Origin: Variovorax sp. PCZ-1
GTDB taxonomy: Bacteria > Pseudomonadota > Gammaproteobacteria > Burkholderiales > Burkholderiaceae_C
Assembly: GCF_018413605.1 (NCBI RefSeq)
Contig: NZ_JAHCDN010000001.1
Location: 248,001 to 312,000, forward strand
DNA: 64,000 nucleotides
Reading direction: 5' to 3'
In this document: positions 1 to 8,385 of the stretch, piece after piece
Layout of the letters: each line of letters begins with the position of its first letter
How positions within the stretch are numbered: the first letter of the stretch is position 1
The notes under the pieces: generated by a model
Seen by the model: only the letters and a program-made list of their open reading frames with translations
Database searches by the model: none
Told to the model about the DNA's origin: nothing
Translations under genes and position numbers: made by a program

Positions 1-1
1 G

Positions 2-238
2 CGGCGCTATCAGGCTTGGAAGCCTTGGGTGTTGGATCATCAAACTGTCGAGACGGCTTGGGGCATCGAGGCGAACTATGGCTTCAACTACTGGGATTGC
101 TTGATCTTGGCTTCTGCTCAGCAGCAGGGCTGTGCTTATTTGCTCTCTGAAGATATGCAAGACGGCCAGCTGATTGGCTCCGTGCGCATCGTGAATCCGT
201 TTTTGCACTCTCCTGAATCTTTCTTTCAAACGCCATGA
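2..238 (+). CDS. PIN-domain protein, C-terminal part (VapC-like)
   Basis: Only the last 78 codons lie in the window; the frame is open from base 2 and the start is upstream. The residues YWDCLILASA followed by LLSEDMQDG match the C-terminal half of PIN ribonuclease domains, where the acidic residues of WD and SED help hold the catalytic metal. Known members act as VapC-type toxins that cut RNA and are held by a partner antitoxin; no antitoxin gene is visible, since it would lie upstream. The stop TGA (236-238) overlaps the hisC ATG (235-237) as ATGA, so this gene is probably co-translated with hisC. That is odd company for a toxin. Family call firm, toxin role inferred. Confidence 0.72.
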   Translation, partial: RRYQAWKPWVLDHQTVETAWGIEANYGFNYWDCLILASAQQQGCAYLLSEDMQDGQLIGSVRIVNPFLHSPESFFQTP

Positions 239-1317
239 TTTCCCCTCTAAAATTTATTCGCCAAGATGTGCAATCCATGCACGCTTATGCCGTGCAAGAC
301 AGCAAGGGCTTCATCAAGCTGGATGCGATGGAGAATCCGTTTACTTTGCCTGCTGCGCTGCAAGGTCAGTTGGGCGAGCGGCTGGGCAAGGTGGCAATCA
401 ATCGCTATCCCGGCACGCGGATTGATGATCTGAAAACTGCTTTGCGTGCGTATGCGCAGGTGCCTGCTGACTATGGCCTCATGCTGGGCAATGGCTCGGA
501 TGAATTGATTTCTTTGTTGGCGATGGCTTGCGATATTCCAAACGCCAAAATCCTCGCCCCGCTGCCCGGCTTCGTGATGTATGCCATGAGCGCGCAGCTG
601 CAAGGCTTACAGTTCATTGGCGTGGATTTGACAGCGGATTTTGAGCTGGATGGGGCTGCGATGCTAGCTGCAATTGCCAAAGAAAAGCCAGTGATCACTT
701 ACTTGGCATACCCGAATAATCCTACAGCCAACTTGTGGGATGCTGGCGTGATCAAGCAAATCATTGCCGCCTGCGCCGCGTATGGCGGCATGGTCGTGAT
801 GGATGAGGCGTATCAGCCTTTCAGCAGTAAAAGCTGGATGGATGAGATCAAAGCCGCGCCTGCTGCAAATGCCAATGTGCTCCTCATGCGAACACTGAGC
901 AAATTCGGCCTCGCAGGCGTGCGCCTGGGCTACATGACGGGGCCGCAAGCGCTGATCCATGAAATCGACAAACTCCGCCCGCCCTACAACATCAGCGTGT
1001 TGAACGCTGAATGTGCCCTTTTTGCACTCGAAAATTCAGATGCTTTTAGCCTCCAAGCCCAGCAAATATGTGCGCAACGTGCTCATCTTTTAGGAGCGAT
1101 TGGGCAAATGCCTAAGCTCAAGGCTTACCCATCAGATGCCAACATGATCACGGTGCGCACACCAGACGCCGATGCGGCCTTCGCACATCTCAAAAGCCAA
1201 GACATCTTGGTCAAAAACATCTCCAAAATGCACCCGCTGCTCAAGAACTGTATCCGTCTCACCGTCGGCACACCCGATGAGAACACCCAAATGCTCTCTG
1301 CCCTGCGCGGAATCTAA
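235..1317 (+). CDS. hisC: Histidinol-phosphate aminotransferase
   Basis: This PLP enzyme transfers an amino group from glutamate to imidazole acetol-phosphate in histidine synthesis. At 360 residues it has the normal length. The N-terminal KLDAMENPF corresponds to the conserved KLDANENP motif and supports the start at 235. YPNNPT (about 159-164), DEAY (190-193), the PLP lysine in [14 protein letters not shown] (about K223) and a late C-terminal RLTVGTP arginine are all present. It is the first his gene in the window and is followed after 26 nt by hisB. hisG and hisD, usual upstream neighbours in this order, are not adjacent here because the PIN gene occupies that place. Confidence 0.95.
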   Translation: MISPLKFIRQDVQSMHAYAVQDSKGFIKLDAMENPFTLPAALQGQLGERLGKVAINRYPGTRIDDLKTALRAYAQVPADYGLMLGNGSDELISLLAMACDIPNAKILAPLPGFVMYAMSAQLQGLQFIGVDLTADFELDGAAMLAAIAKEKPVITYLAYPNNPTANLWDAGVIKQIIAACAAYGGMVVMDEAYQPFSSKSWMDEIKAAPAANANVLLMRTLSKFGLAGVRLGYMTGPQALIHEIDKLRPPYNISVLNAECALFALENSDAFSLQAQQICAQRAHLLGAIGQMPKLKAYPSDANMITVRTPDADAAFAHLKSQDILVKNISKMHPLLKNCIRLTVGTPDENTQMLSALRGI

Positions 1318-1343
1318 GCCGCAGCCTCTGCGACAATACACCC

Positions 1344-1934
1344 ATGCAACGCAAATCCGAAGTCACCCGCAACACCAAAGAAACCCAGATCACCGTCGCT
1401 TTGAATCTGGATGGCACAGGCAAGGCCGATCTGCACACTGGCATTGGTTTTTTTGACCACATGCTCGATCAGATCGCGCGTCACGGTTTGATTGATCTGT
1501 CGATCAAAGCAAATGGTGATCTGCATATTGATGGCCATCACACGGTGGAAGACGTGGGTATCACGCTCGGTCAAGCGGTGGCGCAGGCTGTGGGCGATAA
1601 GGCGGGCATTTGGCGCTATGGGCATGCTTATGTGCCTTTAGACGAAGCCCTGAGTCGTGTCGTGGTGGATTTCTCTGGCCGCCCCGGTTTGCATATGCAT
1701 GTGGATTTCAAGAGCGGCATGGTCGGCGGGTTTGACACGCAGCTCATGTATGAATTCTTCCAAGGCTTTGTGAACCATGCGCAATGCACGCTGCACATCG
1801 ACAACCTCAAGGGCGACAACGCGCATCACCAGTGCGAGACGATCTTCAAAGCCTTCGCACGCGCCGTGCGCGCCGCACTCACGCTCGATCCGCGCAGCGC
1901 GGGGGTGATCCCTTCGACCAAGGGCAGTTTGTAA
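1344..1934 (+). CDS. hisB: Imidazoleglycerol-phosphate dehydratase
   Basis: It dehydrates imidazole glycerol phosphate to imidazole acetol-phosphate, the step before HisC. The 196 residues match the monofunctional enzyme; there is no fused histidinol phosphatase domain. The metal-binding signatures are visible: FFDHML near residue 32, [10 protein letters not shown] near 62-71 and a second [11 protein letters not shown] near 157, which supply the paired histidines and glutamates for two Mn ions. It lies 26 nt after hisC. Sixty-nine bases separate it from hisH, and most of that gap is a copy of the dispersed repeat. Confidence 0.96.
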   Translation: MQRKSEVTRNTKETQITVALNLDGTGKADLHTGIGFFDHMLDQIARHGLIDLSIKANGDLHIDGHHTVEDVGITLGQAVAQAVGDKAGIWRYGHAYVPLDEALSRVVVDFSGRPGLHMHVDFKSGMVGGFDTQLMYEFFQGFVNHAQCTLHIDNLKGDNAHHQCETIFKAFARAVRAALTLDPRSAGVIPSTKGSL

Positions 1935-1962
1935 GCTATTTTTAAAGCCTTTTAGGCAGTTC

Positions 1963-2004
1963 GCCGGCATAGAATCTGCGCGGAGTGCTATTAAATCAAT
2001 AGTA
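1963..2004 (+). repeat. Dispersed GCTATT repeat, copy 1 (runs into hisH start)
   Basis: The copy reads GCCGGC, ATAGAATCTGCGC, then TGCTATTAAATCAATAGTA. It is the best match to the consensus in the window. The final A is the first base of the hisH ATG, so the repeat forms the hisH translation start region. It is taken as the forward orientation. Confidence 0.85.
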
Positions 2005-2663
2005 TGTCTGATTCCTTGAAATCCACCGTCGCCGTTGTTGATTACGGCATGGGCAATCTGCGCTCCGTCGCCAATGCGGTGAAAGCCTCCGCGCAAGGCA
2101 CGGCATTTCAAGTCGTCATCACGCAGCGCCCCGAAGAAGTGCGCGCAGCGCAGCGCATCGTGCTCCCCGGCCAAGGCGCGATGCGAGATTGCATGGCATG
2201 CCTCAAAGATTCTGGCTTGCAAGAAGCCGTGCTCGAAGCTGCGGCGAATAAACCGATGTTTGGCGTCTGCGTCGGCATGCAAATGCTGCTCGACTATTCC
2301 GATGAGCAAAACACACCCGGTTTAGGCCTCTTCAAAGGTGCGGTGCATAAATTCGAGCTCCAAGGCCGTTTACAGCCCGATGGCAGCCGCTACAAAGTCC
2401 CGCAAATGGGCTGGAATCGCGTGTTTCAAACCCAGCCGCACCCGATCTACGCAGGCGTGCCCGACGAAAGTTGGTTCTATTTCGTTCACAGCTTTTACGC
2501 CAAACCGTCGATTGCTGCACACAGCGCAGGTGAAACCGAGTATGGCAACCGCTTTACAGCCGCCCTCGCACGCGATAATATTTTCGCCACACAATTTCAC
2601 CCAGAAAAAAGTGCAGCCCAAGGCCTCCAGCTTTATCGCAATTTCCTCCACTGGAATCCCTGA
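2004..2663 (+). CDS. hisH: Imidazole glycerol phosphate synthase, glutaminase subunit
   Basis: HisH hydrolyses glutamine and channels ammonia to HisF, giving IGP and AICAR. The class I glutamine amidotransferase features are clear: oxyanion strand VLPGQGAM, nucleophile Cys in [10 protein letters not shown] and the His-Glu pair in [10 protein letters not shown] near the C-terminus. The 219 residues are typical. The start codon is formed at the edge of the dispersed repeat (ATAGTATG), with no clear Shine-Dalgarno sequence, so translation may be coupled to or altered by the repeat hairpin. Its partner HisF is not encoded in this window. Confidence 0.95.
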   Translation: MSDSLKSTVAVVDYGMGNLRSVANAVKASAQGTAFQVVITQRPEEVRAAQRIVLPGQGAMRDCMACLKDSGLQEAVLEAAANKPMFGVCVGMQMLLDYSDEQNTPGLGLFKGAVHKFELQGRLQPDGSRYKVPQMGWNRVFQTQPHPIYAGVPDESWFYFVHSFYAKPSIAAHSAGETEYGNRFTAALARDNIFATQFHPEKSAAQGLQLYRNFLHWNP

Positions 2664-2672
2664 ATTTCACCC

Positions 2673-2699
2673 GTTCGCCCTGAGCTTTAGTCGAAGGGC
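2673..2699 (+). repeat. TTCGCCCTGAGC repeat, half copy
   Basis: A 27-base copy of GTTCGCCCTGAGC followed by GTCGAAGGGC, imperfectly self-complementary, fills most of the 45-nt gap between hisH and hisA. A full inverted pair of the same unit lies at 8316-8374 and a decayed fragment near 6111-6135. Confidence 0.7.
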
Positions 2700-2708
2700 A
2701 CTCCAATC

Positions 2709-3467
2709 ATGATTCTCATCCCCGCCATTGACCTCAAAGACGGCCAAGCCGTGCGCCTCAAGCAAGGCGATATGGACCAATCTACTGTATTCGGTGATCC
2801 CGTAGAAATGGCGCAGCGCTGGATCGATGCTGGCGCACGCCGCTTGCATCTCGTTGACCTGAACGGTGCATTCGCCGGCAAACCGCAAAACCTAGCTGCC
2901 GTCAAAGGCATATTGAAAGCCATCCAAGCCCACACCGATGCAGGCAACGACCCCATCCCCGTGCAGCTCGGCGGCGGCATCCGCGATCTCGACACGATTG
3001 AGCGCTACATCGACGCGGGCTTGGAATACGTCATCATCGGCACAGCCGCAATCAAAAGCCCCGGCTTCTTGCAAGACGCCTGCACAGCCTTCGGCGGCCG
3101 CATCATCGTCGGCCTCGACGCCAAAGACGGCAAAGTCGCCACAGACGGCTGGAGCAAACTCACCGGCCATGATGTGGCCGATCTCGCCAAAAAATACGAA
3201 GACTACGGCGTGAATTCCATCATCTACACCGACATCGGCCGAGATGGCATGCTCTCAGGCATCAACATCGAGGCCACAGTAAAACTCGCCAACGCCAGCA
3301 GCATCCCCGTCATCGCATCAGGGGGCCTCTCCAACATGCAAGACATCGAAAAGCTCTGCGCGGTTGAGCACGAAGGCATAGAAGGCGTGATCTGCGGCCG
3401 AGCGATTTATTCGGGGGATTTGGATTTTGCGGCGGCGCAGGTGAGGGCGGACGAGCTCGGCGCTTGA
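2709..3467 (+). CDS. hisA: ProFAR isomerase (phosphoribosylformimino-AICAR-P isomerase)
   Basis: HisA is the TIM-barrel isomerase that opens the ribose of ProFAR to PRFAR, the substrate of HisF-HisH. The N-terminal [18 protein letters not shown] holds the catalytic Asp8, the phosphate sites are LGGGIRD and SGGLS, and the second catalytic Asp is in [12 protein letters not shown]. The 252 residues are usual. In most Burkholderiales hisF and hisI follow directly; here an unrelated gene starts 5 nt after the hisA stop, so the operon is broken at this point. Confidence 0.96.
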   Translation: MILIPAIDLKDGQAVRLKQGDMDQSTVFGDPVEMAQRWIDAGARRLHLVDLNGAFAGKPQNLAAVKGILKAIQAHTDAGNDPIPVQLGGGIRDLDTIERYIDAGLEYVIIGTAAIKSPGFLQDACTAFGGRIIVGLDAKDGKVATDGWSKLTGHDVADLAKKYEDYGVNSIIYTDIGRDGMLSGINIEATVKLANASSIPVIASGGLSNMQDIEKLCAVEHEGIEGVICGRAIYSGDLDFAAAQVRADELGA

Positions 3468-3471
3468 TGCG

Positions 3472-3900
3472 ATGGCAGATGGATTTGAGCTAAAAATTCA
3501 GCCTCTTTCAAAAGAGGAAATCGATCAGATTCGCGGCTTGGTTGATGAAACTATTTCTCGATGGCCAGACACCAGCGGTAAAAACTCGATTGTCCGTTTG
3601 GGTCTGTATGAATTCACTTGGACAGTCAATTCTTTGGATCAAACGACAGCAGAGAATATGGCTTGGGTGTTCTCTGAGATTGGATTCAAGACCGAGCTAT
3701 TGATTCGAGACGCACAGCTTCCGGGCGAAGTCGTCGCAAATACTTTCTACGCAGTTTTATTGAAACGACAAGCCGTGTTTCATCCAGACTATTTATTCGG
3801 TGAGGCGTTGTCGATTGCTACAGTTGCGCAGATGCATTCTTGCCATCTTGAGGGCTTTCAGATCGACGGGCATCAACCTCAAGCCGGCCGTATCTTTTAG
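3472..3900 (+). CDS. Uncharacterised 142-aa protein
   Basis: I do not recognise the family. The protein is acidic, soluble and without signal peptide or membrane segment. Predicted-looking secondary structure is mixed: a helical start (SKEEIDQIRGLVDETISRW), then several strands, ending in a Gly-His-rich tail. Cys and His appear only near the C-terminus (MHSCHLEGF). The ATG lies 5 nt past hisA with no strong ribosome binding site, so it may be read by re-initiation after hisA. Its AT-richer wobble positions differ slightly from the his genes. It sits exactly where hisF would be expected. Confidence 0.6.
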   Translation: MADGFELKIQPLSKEEIDQIRGLVDETISRWPDTSGKNSIVRLGLYEFTWTVNSLDQTTAENMAWVFSEIGFKTELLIRDAQLPGEVVANTFYAVLLKRQAVFHPDYLFGEALSIATVAQMHSCHLEGFQIDGHQPQAGRIF

Positions 3901-3975
3901 GGCCGATACCAAACCCAATCAGTTGACGATGGGCTGCATAAGGTAGTTAACCAATTGCTTTAAGAAACTCACATC

Positions 3976-4803
3976 ATGCTCCCTCAAATCAAACTCCAAT
4001 CCCAAACAGGCAACGCCACCATCACCGAACACGGAAGCCAAGTCCAATCTTGGCAAACCGCAGATGGGCAAGAGCAGCTTTATGTGAGTCCGCGTGCTGT
4101 GATGGATGGGCAGGCGGCGATTCGGGGTGGGGTGCCTTTGTGTTTTCCGCAGTTCAATATGCGGGTGTTGGGCACGAAGCCTTTGCCTAAGCATGGCTTT
4201 GCGCGCAATATGCCTTGGGCGCTGGTGTCTCAGGATGAGCAGAGCGTGCGCATGGAGCTGGCCAGCAATGAGGCCACGCTGGCCATCTGGCCGCATGCAT
4301 TTCGCGCGGGGCTGGATGTGCGGCTAGAGCAAAACAGCCTGCGCGTGAGCTTTGATGTGGTGAACTCTGGGCAAGAGGTTTTCTCGTTTGCTTTGGCGCT
4401 GCACACCTATTTTCATGTGAACGATATTCATGATACGTCGCTGAATGGCTTGGAAGGCTGCGCATATTGGGACGCAGTGAAAGATCCTCATCAGCCATTG
4501 GCGCGCAGCAAGGATACGGCCGCATTGAGATTCGGCACAGAGACAGATCGCGTGTATGCCAACGCGCCGCGCGAGTTGAGGCTGCAAGATGGCGCACGTG
4601 TTCGACGCATCACGCACAGCGAGAGCTTGCCCGATACCGTGGTGTGGAATCCTGGACAAAGCTTGTGCGCCCAGCTCAAAGATATGCCAGCGCAGGGCTG
4701 GCGGCAGATGTTATGCGTGGAGGCCGCGTGTATTGAGCAGCCTGTGCACTTGTCTGCGAATCAGCGCTGGCAAGGCTGGCAGCAGATTGAATTGATGGCT
4801 TAG
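3976..4803 (+). CDS. D-hexose-6-phosphate mutarotase (YeaD-like)
   Basis: The 275-residue protein belongs to the galactose mutarotase superfamily of the glucose-6-phosphate 1-epimerase type, which speeds interconversion of the alpha and beta anomers of hexose 6-phosphates. RGGVPLCFPQF, KHGFARNMPW and ALHTYFHV with its conserved His are family landmarks. There is no signal peptide, consistent with a cytoplasmic enzyme acting on phosphorylated sugars. It runs tail to tail with the protease gene, with two bases between the stops, so no separate terminator is seen. The start at 3976 is preceded by a weak GAAACTCACATC leader. Confidence 0.88.
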   Translation: MLPQIKLQSQTGNATITEHGSQVQSWQTADGQEQLYVSPRAVMDGQAAIRGGVPLCFPQFNMRVLGTKPLPKHGFARNMPWALVSQDEQSVRMELASNEATLAIWPHAFRAGLDVRLEQNSLRVSFDVVNSGQEVFSFALALHTYFHVNDIHDTSLNGLEGCAYWDAVKDPHQPLARSKDTAALRFGTETDRVYANAPRELRLQDGARVRRITHSESLPDTVVWNPGQSLCAQLKDMPAQGWRQMLCVEAACIEQPVHLSANQRWQGWQQIELMA

Positions 4804-4805
4804 GT

Positions 4806-5984
4806 TTAGCGCTGCTGCTGCACGGGGCGCTTAGGACGCGGTGCTGGCGTCACATCCAACTCCAAGCTTTTATCCGCGCGTCGCACACTGAATTTGGCAG
4901 TGCTGCCAGGTTTGAGAGCGGCGACGTTGGCTAGTAAGCCAGGCACATTTGCCACCGAGACGCCTGCCACTTGCGTGATCACATCACCGGGCTGAATGCC
5001 AGCTTTAGCGGCCGGCCCGTTTTGCAGCACGCCTGTGATGATCACGCCTTGCAGCGAGCCACCTGCAGATTTCAGATTGAAGGTTTCTGCCAGTTCGGAA
5101 GTGAGCTCTTGCGGCTCGACACCGATCCAGCCGCGTGTCACTTGGCCGTCTTTCACCAAACCATCCATCACCATGCGAGCAGTTGACACGGGGATGGCGA
5201 AGCCAATGCCCATGCTGCCGCCGGAGCGGCTGTAGATGGCGGTGTTGATGCCGAGCAGGTTGCCGTTCACATCAACCAATGCACCGCCGGAGTTGCCGGG
5301 GTTAATCGCAGCGTCAGTTTGGATGAAATTTTCGAAGGTGTTGATACCGAGCTGATTGCGGCCAAGCGCGCTCACGATGCCAGCTGAGACGGTTTGGCCA
5401 AGGCCGAAGGGGTTGCCGATGGCCAGCACTTGGTCGCCCACCTGCATGCTGTCTGAGCTGCCGAGCACGATGACGGGGAGATTGTCTAAATCAATTTTGA
5501 GCAAGGCCAAATCTGTTTCGGGATCCGTGCCGATGATTTTGGCCTTGGCTTTACGCGCATCGTTGAGCGTGACTTCGATTTCGTCTGCGCCTTCAACCAC
5601 GTGGTTGTTCGTCAAGATAAAGCCGCTGGGGCTGACAATCACGCCTGAGCCCAAGCCGCTTTGCTGTTGCTGGGGCTGATCGCCAAAGAAGAAGCGAAAC
5701 CACGGGTCACTGGAGCGCGGATTGGCTTTGGCAGAAGTTGCAGTGGCGATGCTCACCACGGCGGCGGATGCTTTTTGCGCAGCAGCGCGGTAGCTGCCTG
5801 CGGGAACCACGCTGGGGTTTGCTGCAGGGGCTTGGATAACGGGGACGACGCCATTGGTAGGCGCGCTACCAAAACCGATGCGTGGTGCGCGCCCGAGCCA
5901 ATCCGGTTTGAGTGTGGCCACCACGAAATAAGCCGCCAGCAAGACGGTCACTGCTTGAGAAAAGAGAAGCCAAAATTTACGCAT
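4806..5984 (-). CDS. Membrane-anchored trypsin-like serine protease, DegS/DegQ type, one PDZ
   Basis: Periplasmic quality-control protease with an uncleaved N-terminal membrane anchor (LLFSQAVTVLLAAYFVVATL). The catalytic triad is visible as His in TNNHVVEGA, Asp in ETDLALLKID and Ser in INPGNSGGALV. A single PDZ domain follows (about residues 285-375) and the chain ends in a basic PKRPVQQQR tail. One PDZ plus an anchor is the DegS layout, which in E. coli starts the sigma-E envelope stress response; no rseA or rpoE is nearby. The open frame extends to a TTG at 6002, but the ATG at 5984 gives the usual MRKFWLL anchor start. Confidence 0.88.
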   Translation of the reverse strand: MRKFWLLFSQAVTVLLAAYFVVATLKPDWLGRAPRIGFGSAPTNGVVPVIQAPAANPSVVPAGSYRAAAQKASAAVVSIATATSAKANPRSSDPWFRFFFGDQPQQQQSGLGSGVIVSPSGFILTNNHVVEGADEIEVTLNDARKAKAKIIGTDPETDLALLKIDLDNLPVIVLGSSDSMQVGDQVLAIGNPFGLGQTVSAGIVSALGRNQLGINTFENFIQTDAAINPGNSGGALVDVNGNLLGINTAIYSRSGGSMGIGFAIPVSTARMVMDGLVKDGQVTRGWIGVEPQELTSELAETFNLKSAGGSLQGVIITGVLQNGPAAKAGIQPGDVITQVAGVSVANVPGLLANVAALKPGSTAKFSVRRADKSLELDVTPAPRPKRPVQQQR

Positions 5985-6027
5985 AGCGTGATTATCGCCC
6001 AACAGTCTCGATATTTGTCAAGTGAGA

Positions 6028-6078
6028 TACTATAAATTCGATAGCATCTTGCGCATATTCCGCGCCGGCAAACTGCCT
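6028..6078 (-). repeat. Dispersed GCTATT repeat, copy 2
   Basis: Reverse orientation: TACTATAAATTCGATAGC, then GCGCATATTC and GCCGGCAAACTGCC. It lies in the 178-nt gap between the sulfatase stop and the protease start, just upstream of the protease. A decayed TTCGCCCTGAGC-type fragment follows at about 6111-6135. Nothing else is seen in the gap. Confidence 0.75.
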
Positions 6079-6162
6079 AAATTGCTTGATTATCCGGGCG
6101 TCTGAGAAACTCGACCCGTTCGCTCTGAGGTTGATGGCTGATCAGGCTGAATTGCTGAAAAA

Positions 6163-7476
6163 TCACCGCGAAGGCATATCTTTGATGCCGAAGCCTAGAC
6201 TCACTGTTGCATCTTCTGGAATTTCAAGCATGCTCGCTGCCCAGGTTTCCCATTGCGCGCGCATTTGAGCGAGGCGCTGCGGTTCACGGCTTGCGTGGTT
6301 GGCGCGCTCGCGTTCATCGGCGGGGATGTTGAAGAGGTATTCGTTCTCATCCACTTTCAAGTATTTCCAATCTCCGCTGCGGTAAGCGCGCTGGCTGCGG
6401 TGATTCATGCGCCAATACAAAGGGCGCTCGAATTCAGGACCGCCATGCAAAACGGTTAGGAGTGACACACCATCCAAAGCCTGCTTGGGTTGTGCGCCAC
6501 CAGCTTCAAGCATCGTCGCGCTCCAATCCATCGTGAGGCAATGCTGCTGGCTCACACCGCCCGGTTGGATACCTGCAGGCCAATGCGCGATGTAGGGCAC
6601 GCGAATGCCGCCTTCGGTCAAATCCATCTTGCCGCCCACCAGTGGCCAGTTGTCTGAGAAGCGCTCACCGCCGTTGTCGCTGGTGAAGACGATGAGCGTG
6701 TTGTCGAGTTGGCCGTTTGCTCTTAGCGCTTGAACGAGTTGGCCGATACCTTCGTCCATGTGATGGATCATCTTGCGGTAGCTGTGGATATTGCCTCCGC
6801 TTAAATGAAAGAGATTTTTGGCGATGTCGGGAGCGATGTGTGCATCATCGCGCGTTTCCCAAGGCCAATGCGGTGCGGTGTAGTGCAGGCTTAAGAAAAA
6901 CGGCTTGCCATCTTTGCTCATGCGCTGCACGTAATCCACCGCGCGATTTGAAAGCAAATCCGTCAAATAGCCTTCTTCGTGTTTTTCTTCTTCGCCGAAA
7001 TACAAATCATGGCTGCCATTGGTGGCACAGTGGGTGAAGTAATCCACACCACCGCTCATCGGGCCAAAGAATTCTTCGTAGCCGCTCTTCAAAGGGCTGA
7101 AATGCGGTGGGTAGCCCAGATGCCATTTGCCGATCAAAGCCGTGCTATAGCCTGCATCGCGCAGCATACTGGGGAGCGTGGGCAGCTCAGGCGGCAGGCC
7201 GAGGGTGACGCTGCCTTTGACAGTTTTGAGCGGCTCATCCAGCGCGCCGCGCAAGCGATATTGCCAGCGCGCCGTCATGAGCGCAAAGCGCGTGGGCGAG
7301 CAAACAGGGGAATTGCTGTAGCCCTGCGTGAATCTCAAGCCGCTCGCAGCGAGCGCGTCTAAATTCGGCGAGATGGATTGTTTGCCAGTGCCATCAAAGC
7401 CGCGCCCGCCATAGCAGCCCAAGTCGGCATAACCGAGATCGTCGGCCACGATGAAGATGATGTTAGGACGTTGCAT
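6163..7476 (-). CDS. Sulfatase (arylsulfatase A family)
   Basis: Type I sulfatases hydrolyse sulfate esters using a formylglycine made from Cys or Ser. The signature here is CSPTR in NSPVCSPTRFALMTAR (near residue 59), so a Cys-type enzyme needing an FGE-like or anSME maturase; none is in the window. Metal ligands are VADDLG at the N-terminus and FTSDNGGE. The 437 residues begin directly with RPNIIFIVADD and have no signal peptide, which suggests a cytoplasmic protein or a start placed slightly late. It is divergent from the Nif3-like gene with 66 nt between them. Confidence 0.85.
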   Translation of the reverse strand: MQRPNIIFIVADDLGYADLGCYGGRGFDGTGKQSISPNLDALAASGLRFTQGYSNSPVCSPTRFALMTARWQYRLRGALDEPLKTVKGSVTLGLPPELPTLPSMLRDAGYSTALIGKWHLGYPPHFSPLKSGYEEFFGPMSGGVDYFTHCATNGSHDLYFGEEEKHEEGYLTDLLSNRAVDYVQRMSKDGKPFFLSLHYTAPHWPWETRDDAHIAPDIAKNLFHLSGGNIHSYRKMIHHMDEGIGQLVQALRANGQLDNTLIVFTSDNGGERFSDNWPLVGGKMDLTEGGIRVPYIAHWPAGIQPGGVSQQHCLTMDWSATMLEAGGAQPKQALDGVSLLTVLHGGPEFERPLYWRMNHRSQRAYRSGDWKYLKVDENEYLFNIPADERERANHASREPQRLAQMRAQWETWAASMLEIPEDATVSLGFGIKDMPSR

Positions 7477-7542
7477 GAAGCCATTGTGTCTTAAGCGGCG
7501 CAGCGTTTAAGATGGTGAAACTACCTGCCAGCCGTTCAAGCC

Positions 7543-8304
7543 ATGACCACCCGAGATCAACTCAGCTCCGCCTTCAACCAACTCCTGCAACCCGAGCGCT
7601 TCAAAGACTATGGGCCCAATGGTTTGCAAGTGGAGGGCAAGGCTGAGGTTCGCAAAATCGTTTCAGGCGTGACTGCGTCGAGCGCTTTGATCGACGCAGC
7701 GATTGAGCGCGGCGCAGATGCGATCTTTGTGCATCACGGCCTGTTTTGGCGCGGGCAAGATGGGCGCGTGACAGGTTGGATGAAGCAAAGGCTGCAAAAA
7801 CTCTTGGCGCACGATATCAATGTGTATGCCTACCATTTGCCGTTGGATGCACACCCCACTTTAGGCAACAACGCGCAGCTGGGCAAACTGCTAGGCTTCA
7901 CGCCTTTGGAAAATGGTGAGTTTGGCCGCTTTGGTGAGCAAGAGCTGGGCTGGCTGGGTTGCACAAGCTTCACGGATATGCCCAGCTTGATGCATCATCT
8001 GAATTTAAAGCTGAATCGGCATATCGCCGGCGTAGATACTGCGCGGAATGCTATTAAAAAAGTAGCGTGGTGCACAGGCGGCGCACAGGGATATTTTGAA
8101 GCGGCAATTGCTGCAGGCGCAGATGTGTACATCACTGGCGAGATTTCAGAGCCTCAAGCGCACTATGCGCGCGAGATGGGTGTGAGCTACATCGCCTGCG
8201 GGCATCATGCGAGTGAGCGCTATGGCGCGTCTGCTGTAGCTGCACACGTGGCGCAGCAGCTGGGTTTGGCGCATGAGTTTGTGGATATTGACAATCCCGC
8301 TTGA
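7543..8304 (+). CDS. Nif3-like dinuclear metal centre protein (YbgI family)
   Basis: Members form hexameric rings with two metal ions per subunit; the physiological reaction is not settled (annotated as GTP cyclohydrolase 1 type 2 homologue). FVHHGLFW, with the tandem histidines, and the C-terminal CGHHASERYG supply metal ligands. The 253 residues are of bacterial length without the long insertion domain. A copy of the dispersed repeat is read in frame at 8018-8066 and gives HIAGVDTARNAIKKVAW, between the conserved MHHLNLKLN and WCTGGAQGY segments, so the insertion is in a linker. Confidence 0.88.
   Translation: MTTRDQLSSAFNQLLQPERFKDYGPNGLQVEGKAEVRKIVSGVTASSALIDAAIERGADAIFVHHGLFWRGQDGRVTGWMKQRLQKLLAHDINVYAYHLPLDAHPTLGNNAQLGKLLGFTPLENGEFGRFGEQELGWLGCTSFTDMPSLMHHLNLKLNRHIAGVDTARNAIKKVAWCTGGAQGYFEAAIAAGADVYITGEISEPQAHYAREMGVSYIACGHHASERYGASAVAAHVAQQLGLAHEFVDIDNPA
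8018..8066 (+). repeat. Dispersed GCTATT repeat, copy 3, inside the Nif3-like gene
   Basis: Forward orientation: GGCATATCGCCGGC, GTAGATACTGCGC and TGCTATTAAAAAAGTAGC. It is translated in frame as part of the Nif3-like protein. Confidence 0.82.
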
Positions 8305-8315
8305 GATGTTGACTT

Positions 8316-8374
8316 CCGTTCGCCCTGAGCGTGTCGAAGGGCTAGTATGGCTTCGACAAGCTCAGCCCGAACGG
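8316..8374. repeat. Inverted pair of TTCGCCCTGAGC units between convergent genes
   Basis: Left arm CCGTTCGCCCTGAGC..GTCGAAG and right arm CTTCGAC..GCTCAGCCCGAACGG are almost perfectly complementary around a short GGGCTAGTATGG loop. The pair lies between the stops of the Nif3-like gene (8304) and the flavoprotein gene (8386), a place suited to a two-way transcription stop, although no U-run follows either side. Repeats of this unit are common in many bacterial genomes. Confidence 0.8.
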
Positions 8375-8385
8375 AGTAGGGCAAC

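Noticed and set aside
2-238. A complete toxin-antitoxin pair at the window start
   Set aside because: Only the end of the PIN gene is present and no antitoxin can be seen.
6086-6268. A 60-codon open frame on the plus strand in the sulfatase 3' region
   Set aside because: It has no ribosome site, consists partly of repeat fragments and overlaps the sulfatase on the other strand.
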